Source: Diphasiastrum complanatum
Taxonomy: Eukaryota > Streptophyta > Lycopodiopsida > Lycopodiales > Lycopodiaceae
Assembly: GCA_029204225.1 (NCBI GenBank)
Contig: CM055112.1
Location: 26,053,922-26,117,921, forward strand
Direction: 5' to 3'
DNA: 64,000 bases
In this document: positions 12,901 through 27,100 of the stretch, in pieces
Position numbering within the stretch: the stretch's first letter is position 1
How the letters are laid out: each line of letters opens with the position of its first letter
Made by a program: the position numbers and the translations under genes
The notes under the pieces: generated by a model
The model's database searches: none
Seen by the model: only the letters and a program-made list of their open reading frames with translations
What the model was told of the DNA's origin: nothing

Positions 12901-15900
12901 AAATGGTTTGATTCGAGCGGACGTTCGAAATCACATTTTTTTTTCGAAACAGAGGAGAAAAAAAAACAGCTCCGAAATGGGGCTAGTTTTTGCCTAAATG
13001 TAAGTGTGCCACTCAAGCTTCGTGAATCTCAAAAGGCAACCCTAACCAAGCATAGAAACATACATTTTGAACTTGAATAAGACATCTTTTGTGTAGCATG
13101 TTCCTTTTCCCAAGTACCATCATCCTTAGAACTTCCTTTCCAACGAACCAAGTACTCAATTACCTGCCCGGTTTTTGAGCCCACGTTGACGTACATCAAC
13201 AATGGCCTGTGGTTCAGAAGGTACAAAGGATGTTAGGTCCTCCAGCCGAACTAAATCCTTCTGAGATAACAAGTCATCCTTTCCACCAAGTTGTTCCTTT
13301 AAACGACTAATGTGAAATACTGGATGAACTTTAACTCCTTGAGGTAGTTCCAGCTGATAGGCATTCCGATGGAGTTTCTTTACTATACGGAATGGCCCTG
13401 CATAACGAGGTGATAACTTAGGACATTTCCCAGTCTTTAGTACCTTAGAATCTTTTGGGATTCTAAGATATACCCAAGCCCCCTCCTCATAGACCCTAGG
13501 TAGTTGCTTTTGATTAGCGTAAAGCTAGGCTCTATCCTGAGTAGTTTTTACGTTCTCACGTGCAACAAGCAAAATTTCTTGCATGTCGCAGGAAATCTAC
13601 TGCTGCTTTAACCTTGAGGCCTTTGAGGCCCACTGAAATGGGAGCCCTAGGTTGGAAACCATACATCAGAGAAAATGGACTAAAACCCGCTGCTGAGTGC
13701 TTTGCGCTGCTATACACAAACACAATCATTGGAAGGTACCTTTCCCAATCCGACTATCTTCTGGAAACATATGCCCAAAGCATATCTTCCATAGACTGGT
13801 TCGTCCTCTCTGTCTAACCATCCGATTCAGGATGATCTGATGACCCCAAACTTAAAGTGGTCTCTAATTTCTCAAAGACCGCTTGCCAGAATTTGCCAGT
13901 GACCTTAAGATCTCGATCACTAACAATGTCATTCGGCAAACCAAACAACCTAAACAACTTTTCAACGAAAAGATGAGCAAGTTCAGAAGCTTTGACAGTT
14001 TGCTTGGTTGGTATGAACTGCGCCATTTTAGTTAACCTGTCAACTATTACCCAAATGGCATCATTTTGCTTCCCCGTCCGAGGTAGCCCAATCACAAAGT
14101 TCATGGAAATACTTTCCCATTTTCTTTCAGGAATTTCCAATGGCATTAATAAACCACTTGCCTTAAGTCTTTCAACTTTATTAACTTGGCATTGTGCACA
14201 CTTGCGAACATATGCCTCCACTTGACTTTTTAAGTTTGGCCAGTAAAAGTTCCTTTTTACTAAGTCAAGCGTCCTTTGTGAGCCAGGGTGCCCTGCACAC
14301 GAGCTGTCACGACATTCATGTAGGATTTGGGCCCTTATATCATCATTTTCTAGCACACAAACTTTTCCATTCCGGAAAAGCAACCCATTTCTAATGGAAT
14401 AGTCTCTCTGTATCTTGTCCTGAGGAGAAATCTTGGAATCCTGCATTCCAAGCTCATCACTAGATCTAGAAGAACCTGCCAGGACGTCTAGCCAAATACG
14501 ACCGAAGTACCTATCGGTCCTACAAGGACAGATACAACTTAGATTGGATCTCAGAAAAGCTTAACTGATTAACCTCTCCAATCCGACTTAAGGCATCCGC
14601 GACACTATTAGAAGTACCTTTCCGGTACTCAATGTCATAATGAAATTCTTGGAGCATCTCTGACCATCTGGCCTTACGACCCCTAAGGTCGACCACTAAT
14701 ATACTTTAACGCTTGATGGTCAGTAACTATAGTAAACTGGGAGCCATATAAATAATGTCTCCAAACTTTTAGGGCATGAATAACAGCAAAAAGTTCCTTG
14801 TCATAGGTGGAATACCGCCTTTGAGCAGGGTCCAACTTCTTGCTTTCAAAAGCTACCGGTCTACCATCCTGATATAGGACTGCGCCTATAGCATAGTCAC
14901 TGGCATCTACGTACGGCTTGTTAGGATCCACTATGTGAAGAATAGGCACTGTAGTTACACAGTATTTGAGGTTCTCAAAACTCTGATTCAACTCTTCAGT
15001 CCAAGTAAACTGAACTTATTGTGCCGGCTAACTCTTTTAGCCCCTCTGAGGACATTCGTCAAGGCCAATGCAATTAATGCATAGTTCAAGATGAATCTAT
15101 GAAAAAACCCCGTAAAGCCCAAAAAGGACTTAACCTCTCGGATGGTTTTAGGGATAGGCCATTCACGTACTTGTCGGACTTTATTTGGGTCAATTTCCAA
15201 CCCATGGTCCGAAATAATGTGACCAAGGTATAACAACCTTTTTTGGAAGAATACACATTTGGACTCCTTGGCAAAAAGCTTCTCCTGTCTAAGTAACTTT
15301 AAGACAGTCCTGAGATGCTCCTCATGCTCCTCCAAGGTCTTACTATAGATGAGAATATCATCTAAGTACACTATCACGAACTTTCCCAGATATGGACGAA
15401 GAAGATCGTTCATCATCTGCTGGAAAGTCGCTGGAGCATTTGTCAAGCCAAATGGTAAAACTAGAAACTCATAATAGCCGTACCTAGTTCTAAACCCGGT
15501 TTTTTCCACATCCTCAGTCTTTATGCGAATCTGATGATACCCTGATCTCAAATCGATTTCGGTGAAATACTTTGCACCATGCAATTGATCAACCAGCTCA
15601 TCCATTCGCGACAAAGGATAACGGTTTAAAAATCTTTAATTTATTCAACTTTTTAAAGTCCACACAAAGACGAGTGCCTCCGTCTTTTTTATCAACAAGG
15701 AGCATAGGTGCCCCCCAGGGAGATTTACTAGGCCTAACATGGCCCATCTTAAGCTAATTTTGCAGTTGCCTATAAACCTCATCCTCTTCAGTAGTACTCA
15801 TCCTATAGGGGTACAGCGATATAGGTGAACTATCAGGAATCAGTTTAATACCATGGTCAACACCCCTAGAGGGGGGAAGACCCTCAGGAAGTTGCGGAAA

Positions 15901-18042
15901 CACATCATCAAATTCTTGCCTAAGTTTCCTAAAGATTTCACCTTTTGGTGAGTTTTCTTGCTTTAGGTTATTAGACATTAGTTCCATTTGGAGATTGTAA
16001 AATTGCAAACTATGTTCTTCATGGTAAGTAAAATTTTTTAACCAACATAAATAAGAACTGCAATCAACAACATCCATACATTTAATTATTTCCAAAGCAG
16101 AAAGCATATACGGAGTAGAAATATCAACATTTCCATTCAATTCTATGAGTGAGCCGTTATGTAAGAATGACAAACTGTGTGTTACATAGTTTTTCTTCAT
16201 AGACTCGTTCCTCTCATAGAACCACTCCTGACCAAGTATAACATCTAACCTATCTAGATTCATAATGTGAAAGTCTAAATTATCTAGGCTTGAATCTCTA
16301 TTGGTAGACGTGGGACTATCCGGTCCCATCATACGAGTATCATCTTAGATTTTGGCGAAGCGAACAGCATCCTCAAGGGTAAGAGGCTGGTTCCTCCTGA
16401 CCTCCAGCTGATAGTCTCTTGGCAACCCATGTATAAAATGCAACTTTACTAGCAAAGGATCTATTCTAGTTGCAAAACAAGAATAGACCTCCTGAAAATC
16501 TTGTAAATACTAATCTAGGGGCTGGTTCCCCATATGGATCGTTGCACATTGACGGTAAAATTCAAAATCATCAAGAATGGGAAGGAAGGCCGCCTTAAAG
16601 GCGTTACAAAAATCCTCCCAATTCCTAGGAACTTCAGGCTTACCCCTTATATCTTGCCACTAGGTAAACGCTTTACCTCGCAGGTACATGATGGCGAGAT
16701 TGATCTTGTTGTCCTCGGATGAATCGTGCATGGAAAAGTGCGAATTCCATTGATCCAACCATTGCAAGACCGCCTCCGGGGTCCTATCCTTCTTTTCCCC
16801 AGCAAAAACTTCAAGAGTGAACAAAGGTTGATGCACCAATTGCCTTAGCTGCGTCAATTCCAAGTTCTTGCTGATCCCGACTGTGTTCAGATTGTATATC
16901 AACAATCTGTTGCTTTAGGTTGTTAATTGCAAGCAACAAGGCATCAAGATTTAAGGTAGAGGTAGATACAGTAACCTCCTTAGCAGGGGACATAGGCTGT
17001 GGTAGGAGTAGGATCCATTTTTACAAGAAGAAGAGAGGTGAATTAAGAAAGAGATGATAGAAGAGAATCAAAAGCTACTCAAGGAAGGATGCACCACCAC
17101 CTCCACCTCTTTTCACAAGAAAACTCATGCATAGGAGAGGTATGCCTCCCTCTCCATGCTATCCTACTGCCTCCAGGCCCTGACAGTGCCACGTGGCAGT
17201 TTTTTCATCATTTCCAAGAGGACCATCGCTGGTCAGGCAGCGATCAATAACTTCAAGTTTTACTACGCTGAGGAGGGCCTATCGCAGCAGATTTGTGCTT
17301 GAATCTGAGCGGAATAGATGTCCAAAAGCCTGCCACTTGTCCTTTCCTGGACAGTGCCACGTGGCAGGTCCTCTTTGGGCCCCCAACTGTTTTTTTTAAA
17401 AACTTTTTCCATCAAATTCACCTAAAAAACAGTGGAAAGAAGAACACTAAAAAGTGCATAAAAAATGCATTTCAAGTCCGTTTTGAAATCCGTCAAAAGC
17501 ATTGTAATTTATTAGAAAACTACCACAGATCAACACACCTGCTTTCAGCATGCAGTGGCTCTGATACCATATATTACAATCCCTACTTACTGCAAACCTC
17601 CAGGTGCCGGTTAACCACAAGAGACCAAACGATTCACGTTCCACCCCGCCGTAGGACCTAATCCGGGTCCACCCATCGTGCCCTGGCCTGTGACCGTATC
17701 AAGTTGGATCCGACTTCCATCCTAGACCGTCCCATACCACCGCCTAGGTTCTCAGCCATCTCCTGCCTCACGCTGGCATACATCCCGGCCGTGCACGCTC
17801 TCTCCATCCACCTCCTCCTAGGTAGATAGAATGGATGGCAAATGAGCCCTCCTCCCCTTGTATACCTCCAAGGAGAGAGACTCCAAGCCATGTGCACACC
17901 TAGATCATGACACGTGGCAACCATGCAGATTCATGAGTCACCGGTCAAGTCTACAGGCCCAGTCATCATCCAGTCTCAAGTTTACGGTTGGGACCCAAGG
18001 GAGTTGGGTCCCTAACACCAACACTGTCTAGCTCTAGGAAAC

Positions 18043-18103
<61 letters not shown>

Positions 18104-21100
18104 AGATTGAGAGAGATTAGAATCTAGAGAATTGTGTAGGCGATTTTATTACTTATTAATAATAAGTGTTAGATAATAGAATCTAGATTAGTGTGTGATT
18201 ACTAATTAGTGTGCGCTTAGTATTGGAAGTTTTAGATTAGTGTTAGATTTAGCGTTTAAAGAGAGTCGAGACCATGCCGAGGGATTTTACATGACCCTTG
18301 AGTCATAAATGTATGTACTACATAGTATGGATCTTGACAATAAATGGGACTTGGGAGTTACATATATGAATAAGGACAATAGGTGGGAGGTTGATTCAAG
18401 ATTGACCGTTGATAGTAGTGTACATTGCAAATCAAACACTAAAAAAGCATTTGTTTTTGCTGTAATAGAAGGCTAGAAAAAATTCTTTAAACAAAAAAAA
18501 CCTTAAAACCGCATCATCTGTTCTTTTCTAGGGTTGCCGATTCTTTTCCATTTCAAACCCGTTTCAAACCCTTTTAAAGGCGTTTCAAAAAGGTCCATGA
18601 AACAATGCTTTGAGTTAAGGATATACCAGTTGGTCGCTTCCATACATCAATACCTAGAAAATATGGGAGCTGATATAGATCTTTCATATTAAATGCTAGT
18701 GACAAACTATCCTTTCCTTCTTCGATCATTAAAGTGCTACTATTCGTAGTAATCAAATCATCAACGTACAAAATGATGATCAAAATCTTATCCTCCTTTT
18801 GCAAAACATAAAGGTTAGGATCAGTTTTGGTCCTTTCAAAGTTATGCATTGTCAAGTATTTATCTATACGTGAATACCATGCGCAAGGTGTTTGCTTCTA
18901 GCCATAAAGTGCCTTTCTGACTAGCATATGAAGTCTTCCTTCCCCTTGACTACAAAGTCTCGAGGCTACTCAACATAAACTCTTTCGACCATTAAGAAAA
19001 GTTGATTTTACATCCATTTGCTCGATAGACCAATCCAAACAAGAAACACTAGCAAGAATTGTTCTAATAGTATGCTATGGGAACAAAAATCTCATCATCA
19101 ATACCTTCTTGTTGCTCATACCCTTTAGTCACCGATCTTGCCTTGAACTTGTCTAGTATGTGTCTTGATATACCCATTTGGTATCGATCGGCTTCTTGAC
19201 GTTGCTTTTCTTCACAAGTTCCCAAGTGTTATTCTTCAAAAGAAAAGAATACTTTTCTTTTATTGCATCCATCCAAGCTTTAGATCGAGATGCATCTTCA
19301 AGTGGGTTGGTTTCATCTCATTTAGTATTTTAGACATTAAAGCTTTGTTTCTTTTGAAGTAAGTTTTCCTTTTGTTATCTCCTTGCTCATCATGCCAAAA
19401 TTGTATCCATCATCAATAGTCTTCAATTACCATCTTACAAGCTTCTTGGCTGCCTGAGGTGGTGATGTAACCTGCTCATCAATTTTAATAGGTTGTTATC
19501 CACCATCTGCATGATCAATGTCTTTATCTTCTTGCAAGTTGATAAGAATGTCATTTTTGCCTTCTATTTTTTGGGTTGAGTCATTTCCAAGACACACCTT
19601 GCCTTTGCTGTCACTCTTCTCGAAAGTTGAAAACCATTTCTTTCTTGAGGTCATGTGTGAGCATTCACCCATATTCAAGTACTAGGCATCATCCATAGAG
19701 AACTTTGATTCTTGCATAAAGAAATGGTACTCTTTCCATCTTCATTGGCAGCGGCATGTTAGAATCGTAGTGATTCACAAATCGGAGTAGACTATTCTTA
19801 TTAGTACTCACGCAAAACATCAATCACAATTTGAAGAAGAGAGACTGCAAGAAGCTATGCTTCATAAACTGAAAACTGAGATAACAATGGAGGTGGGCGG
19901 CCATCTGCTCTTATAGAGACTGCCCATACTCAAAAGCAAAAGCTATCCTTCTACAATAGCAATTGGATCTAGCAAAATTGGTAGTAACTTAGGTACGTAT
20001 ACTAAAAATAGATAGTACCTATACTAAAAATAGAAATAGCCTTCTAGCACGTAGGCTGGCCTCTACAATTAATTAATTAACCATTAATTCCTAACACTCC
20101 CCCTTAATGGATAATTGATTATCAATAACACCTAGGAGTGTCCTGAAGTTCTCAAACTTTTCATGACCAAGTCTTGAAGATAAAATATGACTATCCTGTA
20201 TAGTCTCACAATACCATCTTGGTAACTTCTTTATAGGTGACGTAGCAGGAGAATATGTATCAAATACTCTTGACCTCTCCTTCCGTTTACCAAGATCCAC
20301 CTGTGTACTTACCCTTGGTACAATTTGTGTAGAAGCTGTATCACATGGACCTGTATCTTCCAGAACATCATGTATAACATGAGTTTTTGATGAAGGAGAA
20401 AATACATCCTCCTCATGATCTTCTAGGTTAGAAGACTCACTTTCTTCGAACACAACATCCCTGCTCATAAGCACCTTCTTACTTGTAAGATTATAAAGGC
20501 GATATGCCTTCTCTTGCTCATCATAACCAAGGAGTAAACACTTGATTGCCTTTGAATCAATTTTTTGACGATGGAGTTCGATTTAGAACAGCTTTTGTAG
20601 GACTTCTGTTAGGAAGTAAACTGCTGTACTAACTGCTTTGCCCCACAAATGATTCTTGAGATTCTTACCTCGTAGCATGCTTCGAGCACTCTCCACAATA
20701 GACTTGTTCTTTCTCTCGGCTACTCCATTATGTTGTGGTGTATCAGTCAAAGCAAATTGTCTCTTGATTCCATGTTCTTTGCAAAATTCCTGGAACTTTG
20801 TAGATATGAACTCACCTCCCTTATCTGAACATAGAATCTTGATTTGCTTTCCTGTCTGCTTCTCAACAAGTGATTTGAACTGAGTAAAGAACTTAAAAGC
20901 GTGACCCTTATACTTAAGCAAGTATATCCATACTTTCCTGGAAAAACCATCACAAATACCATGAAGTAGGATGCTCCCCCTATAGACTTAGTCTGCATGG
21001 GACCGCATAAGTCTGTATGAACAGGCTCCAAGATTTCCTTGGCTCTATATGCTCCATCCTTAGGAAATTGCATACGATGATGCTTGCCCATACCACATCC

Positions 21101-24100
21101 TTCATAGATTTTTTCCGAAGATACAATATTAGGTAATCCTATTACCATATTATTGTCTTTTAGAACCTGTAAGCTTTTATAGTTCAGATGTCCAAACCTT
21201 TCATACCATATCCTGCTCTCCATACTATCAGAAGCTGCACAAACCTGATGATCTGATGTAGCCGCATCAAGTTTGTAAAGTCGGCCTTCCAAAGATTTTG
21301 TGACCACAACTTTGTAACCTTTGTTTTTGTCTTTGATAAGACACTTCTGATCATCAAACTCAATTTTCATGTTCTGTTTAGTGATAGCAGAAGCTGAAAG
21401 TAAATTCTTCTTTAAGCTTGGAACATAGAGAACATTCTTAATTTCTCCTTATCCCTTGAAGGTAAATGTACTCTCACTGTACCTCTACCTTTGATGTCGT
21501 AAGAAGAATTGTCTCAAAGCTTGACATGTGGATTTACACCACTGTCATCAAATTGTGTAAACCACTCACGATGTGGTGTCATATGTTGCGTTGCTCCAGA
21601 ATCAATATACCAACAGTCGTTAGAGTATATTGATGTTAAAGTTGAGAATAACTCATAGCATCCCACAGCTTCACTTTTGCCTTCGTCTTCAATGAAGTTG
21701 CCTGACTGCTTCTTCTTCTCCTGGATTGCCTTCTTTTTCCTGCACTCAAAGCAAAATGACCATATTTGCCACAAAAGTTACAATTATCATTTCTCTTTAG
21801 ATTGGATTTGGAACTGTCTCCTTTTTTTGTATTGTCCTTGCCTTTCTGCTTCTGATCCTTTTTGCCCTTCTTACCTTGATTCGTGGTAAAAAAACCCAGC
21901 TCCTTGAAATCTTCCCTAGACATCAAGTTTTGTCTTCTTAACTCTTCTTGAAGTAGCAAACCATTCAGCTCGTCGATTGTCAGCGATCTCTCCCTCAAAC
22001 TCAGTGTCATAACAAAGTTCTGATATTGAAATGGTAAGCTATTCAAAACAATTTGTACAAGAGTATTGTCAAGTACAATTTCCCCTATAGAAGACAGCTG
22101 ATCTCTTAGATCCTTCACCTTGGTAATAAAATCCGTAATGGATTCTTCTGATTCTATTTTCAAGGTATGAAGTTTTTTATCATCATCGTTTCATATCTAT
22201 TCCTAAGAATATCCCATGCATCCTTAGGATGGACTGCATTCCTGATCAGAGGAATAACCTTATCCTTCACAGATAAGTTGATGATATGGTGTGCTCGCTG
22301 TACTCGCTTCTCAAAGATCCTTCTATCTTGATCATTGAGATTTTGGGCCATAACCTCTTGTCCCGTGACAATTTCCCAATAATCCCTGTCCATAAGTATA
22401 TTCTTGAGTTTGAATTTCCACAGACTGTAGTTAGATCCATCTAACTTGCTTGACTCCGGTAAAACAAATTCATGCAGACTTCCCATCTTTGTCGTACAAA
22501 AATGATAGGATTCCTACTAGGAATATGATTGCATGCAACAATCTATTATTTGTCACCTTCCCTGGATACCACCTGTCCAGATACTGCTGCCCTTAGTTGT
22601 TGCCTGTCTGGATAACACCTGCCCGGATCCTGTCTATCTGGTTGCAGCCTGTTCCAGATACCATGCCTCAGATTTGCCTATCTGATTGCTACCTGTTCCA
22701 GATGGAACCTGTCTAGTTCTGATTTGACCTCCCTCAGATAACACTTATCAGATCTCTGCCTGTACCAGATAGAACCTGTCTGGTTCTGATTTGACCTGTC
22801 CTGGTTCTGACTTCCTCAAATAACACTAATTATGAAGTCTTAACAGTAGAAATCTATGCTATCTTAGTTAAAATAGATTTCTATACTATTCTAGCAAAAT
22901 TGGTACTAAGTTAGGTACCTATACTAAAAATAGATAGTACCTATACTAAAAATAGAAATAGGTCTTCTAGCACGCAAGCTGGCCTCTGCAATTAATTAAT
23001 TAACCATTAATTCCTAACACGACAAAGTCAAAAGATCGATCGTAAGAATCATTGGAGGGAATAAACATATTACCTCTTCCTCTTCCTCTTCCTCTTACGT
23101 TCATAAAGCATTATTCTTGATCCGACATTCGTTGTGAAATGGCCTAGTTCACCAAAATAATTACAAGGTCCTTCCCTTTAGTTAGAATTGGTTGATGATA
23201 CACAAGGCCTTCCTTGACGCCCTATCATTTTGGAGTAGTTCCTTGACCTTCAAGCCCATTACTATCTCCCACAAATCTGTCAAAAGAAGTATTTTTTTCA
23301 TCCTAAATTGCCATGCTCTTGTAAGATTCATAAAAAATCAGAGAACCATGTTTGTCGCCCATTTTGCTAATTGAAAGATTAGTAATTTTTTGTCCCAAAG
23401 ACAACTAGAGAGGTAAGAAACTAATGCACTAACAAAATCAGCACTCTAATGTGGTCCAATAAGCTAGCACTTGTAATCATTGCTAAAATTTTACTTCCTA
23501 GGCTGAGGATCTGCACAAAAGCAAAAGCTAACCACTCCAATGGGTCGTTTTATTCTTTTCTCTTTATCTGGAAGATACTAGATTCAAGTCATAGAAGTGG
23601 GGCACAATTTCTCTCCCTAGAATTGATGGTATGGCTGAAGATGAACCTCCCTCGATTGAGTAGACCTACAAAACTTGCTAGCCTATCTAGCTTTGATACC
23701 AATTGTTAGAAGACAAGAAGCATTGACCCTTAATCTATTTTCTAAGAGAAATAACAATCACAGAGACAATGGGACAACAAAGGAGAAAAGCTAAGGAGCT
23801 TGATTGAATGAATGCTATTTGCATTCTCCCTCTTGGAAAGTACTATAAACAGAGGCACATTTGGTGCTCTTCAAACTCCAAGCACTAAGTGGAAGCCCAA
23901 AGGCCAAAAGGCATGAGGTGATCAAGTAAAGATCCAATGGAAAAAATTGAATTTGATGAAGAAATTGATGTCATTTATAATGTAAAGCTCTACACACAAT
24001 TAGTCGCTTAAAATCAAAAGCTATATATATAAGTGAATAAAAAATAAATAAACAATCAAATAAACAATTTCAACAATAGTGACAAGCCCATAAAAATAGA

Positions 24101-27100
24101 TAGTGATGTGAGTAGTGAACGAGGAGGTGGGCAACTAGGACTCCCATCATATACAAAAAAACATATCGTCAAAGGTTTTGTTAAATCTACATGGGAGTGT
24201 TGCTATACATGTGCTCAAATAACAAAGGAGTGATCTGAATCGTACAAATGGATGTTCTAATAAATTGCAAGACCGAGCTATGGAGTATCTTAACTGCAAT
24301 ACTAGATCAACCATGAACGCTTAAGAAACTTAGCTATGGAAAACATCAAACAAGGAGAATTGCTTAAGGACCTCACAACACCAAAACTTAGAAGAGAGAG
24401 AGAGAGAGACAGAGAGAGAGAGAGGGGGGGGGGGGGGGGGTGGTGTCCCTCGGCTTATGAAGAAAGATCTTCCAAAAAGTAGCCGAGGAAGCAGGGAGGA
24501 AGCGAAGGAGGTAGGAGGAATGGGAAGAAAAGTAGGCCACTTTTTTTTTGCGGAGAAGGGAACGAAGATGCTTTTCCGCGGAAGAAGCAAGTGTAGAATT
24601 GGAGAATTTGAGGAACTTGACATATTTCTAGAAGAAAGAACAGTCGTTGTCATACCATTTATTATGGGTACAACGATGTGAAGAGAAGCGGCGAGGGGGT
24701 GCAATGGCATGAGCGGCGGTAGTCAGGGCGTGTGTCAAAAAGGAGGCTTTGGTAGTGACATCAGAGGAGGAAGGAAAGTGGTCATAAAGACGAGAGACGC
24801 GGGCAACATAGGCTTGGGATTGATGAGGAGGTATATGATAGCGGGTGGGTCGAACAAAGAGGGAAGGTGGAGGAGAAGAGGTAGAGCAGAGAGTGATCAG
24901 TGAGCACCGGGGTAGAGATGGTGCCCTATAGCATAGGTCGTGGAGTAGAAATCCACTTAAAACCAAAAAATGTGCGAAAGTGGGTGTGGAAGACACATAT
25001 GTCTCTGCAAAAAGTAGAAAATCAGCTGAACACAGATAGGTGCCAAGATCAGCCGCTGTAGAAGAGGTGGACAGGCCGCCGCAGTTTCAAAAACCGAATG
25101 TGACACTAGCCGGGGCTATCGGGCTGCTTTACGCTGTAACCATTGGCAGTGAGTAAGGTCATCATCTATGTAAATCTGAGAGCCTCGAAGAGTACTACGC
25201 GCACGAAGAATTGTTTGCCGGTCGTCCATAGTTTTGAATTTGACAATCATGCCTTCGGATCATGCTGGAGGCGACAAGCATACTGGATACCTGGAACTGA
25301 GAGCCCCATGTGTGAAGTAAACAAAGAGGTAACATGGTCCAGTGCTGTGCCCTCAGTAGGAAGACCCCAGAATCTTAAGTTGAGCTTTTTGTCATTCCGG
25401 CGTTGTTGTTCTACCAAGACACCTTGTACCGTGGTGTCCAAGGAGGGTGCTACAGACGATGAAGAGGTGGTAGATGATCTTAGGATAGAAGCCCATGATT
25501 TGGTCTCACGTACTTCTTGCTCGAGAGTAGGTACCTTCTGTACATGTTCCACCATCTCATGAGGCCGCTGTTCAAGAACGGGAATTCGGGCAGTGCACTC
25601 GACAGTGTCATGTATTTGGAAGGTCAGTCGGACTTCGTATGAAAAAGTTACGCTCATTTCCGTAAAACTGCTTGATTAGGGTTTTGCTGCCTCCCTGATC
25701 TCTCTCCTGCAAATCATCCTACGGCTTCATTTCGCCTGCCTCCAAGCTTTGTCTTGTGCACAAAGCGTGCTAAGAAGTTTATGTCTACAGGCTCTCACAA
25801 ATGTCTTCGTACTTTGGAAATTGCGTCACCATGCCTACCAATTCTGTTAACACTCGACACATGTGATGACCTTCCATGTAGCTCAATAAACCCAAATGCA
25901 CTTGTTGGGACTTTTAGGAGTCCATTTGTAAATGATATGTAGTTTCCACATCTAAACAGGCCATGATAACGCGTAACTCTACCCTACCAACAAAATAGAT
26001 GTCCTCAATATTTGCCAAACTGCCAAAATTGATAGAAATATAATATAGTGTAAAAAGATGCCTCAAAAATAAAAATGCCAAAAAAATGTCACACATTTGT
26101 ATATCTCAAAGAAGAGGGTGCAAGAAGTGAAGATTTTGCAAAAATGAAGATATAAAGCAAGTTCAAGACGTATGCACATGTGGCAACTAAGCACTTTATG
26201 AAAGATCAAGCAAGAATTAATAATGGTACTAAGATGATTTATGCATCTTGTGCCCAATTATCTGGGTCCTGACGATTCCTTTAGAGCCTATGTCACAGAT
26301 TTGGTTTTGTGAGTGATGACAGATCATACCTACCAACTGTATGATTTAGTTGGTACAGAAATGGATGGGGGAAACTTTACACATTTGTGCTTGAGTTGGT
26401 GTAAGAGCCATGATCTTCTCTGATGTAATTGGCAAAACAGATGCGGCGTCATGATGCTAAGGCCCCCATCAACCAAAAATATAGAGTGGGACTACCTCTT
26501 AAACAGTGAAACAATCGTGGCATTCCTTCGACCTTGCTTTGAACTTCATAGCTTTGTCCGGAGTATATGGCTTGTGTACTTCGAGTTTTCAAGCAGGTTT
26601 CACTTCGTACGTACAGAACGAAACCTCCACTGGGAAGAATTCCATCACAAACTGTAAACGGATTGTGTGTAAAGTAGCCTATTAAGAGGATGATTAGCTA
26701 CAATTCTCCAAGGGATTAAGCTCCTCATATCATTGCTGGCCTTCGTCCAGGCTTCCTTGCAAGCCCCACAGCATCAACCCCTTCTTTCATACTGCTCATG
26801 CTCTCCTGCTAAATTGTTGCTATAAAAGCCACCGTGATACATATTCTTTGAGGGACAGCTTAAAGAGTTTGAAAAGAACAACGATACTAAAGAACAGCAA
26901 TAAATGCTGCAATTTATGTCAGCTGTCTCTTTTATACATGCCACAGTTTCTTTTCCAGTCAGATATATCTTATCACTTGCGTATGAAGTGTTCTGTGTCA
27001 AGCATCATCTATACGACTCATGCATCTTCATGTTGCTTCTTGATGATTAGTTTCTTATGGTACTTTCAAAGGAGCTTTTTATCACAAGAATTTGAATTTT

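Larger units (their letters stand above)
19757..23019 (-). mobile_element. Ty1/copia element A, inserted into copia B
   Basis: Minus-strand copia related to element E (gag begins ..[20 protein letters not shown]). Parts seen: gag with a [10 protein letters not shown]-type zinc knuckle, protease (DSGATQHMT), integrase ([21 protein letters not shown]). I do not recognise a reverse transcriptase, so this looks like a non-autonomous derivative; broken in several places. LTR sequence is found at both ends (left 19757-20096; right copy shares at least 22893-23019). The flanks CGGCA (19752-19756) and CGACA (23020-23024) match at 4 of 5 bases, consistent with an aged target-site duplication. Confidence 0.85.
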
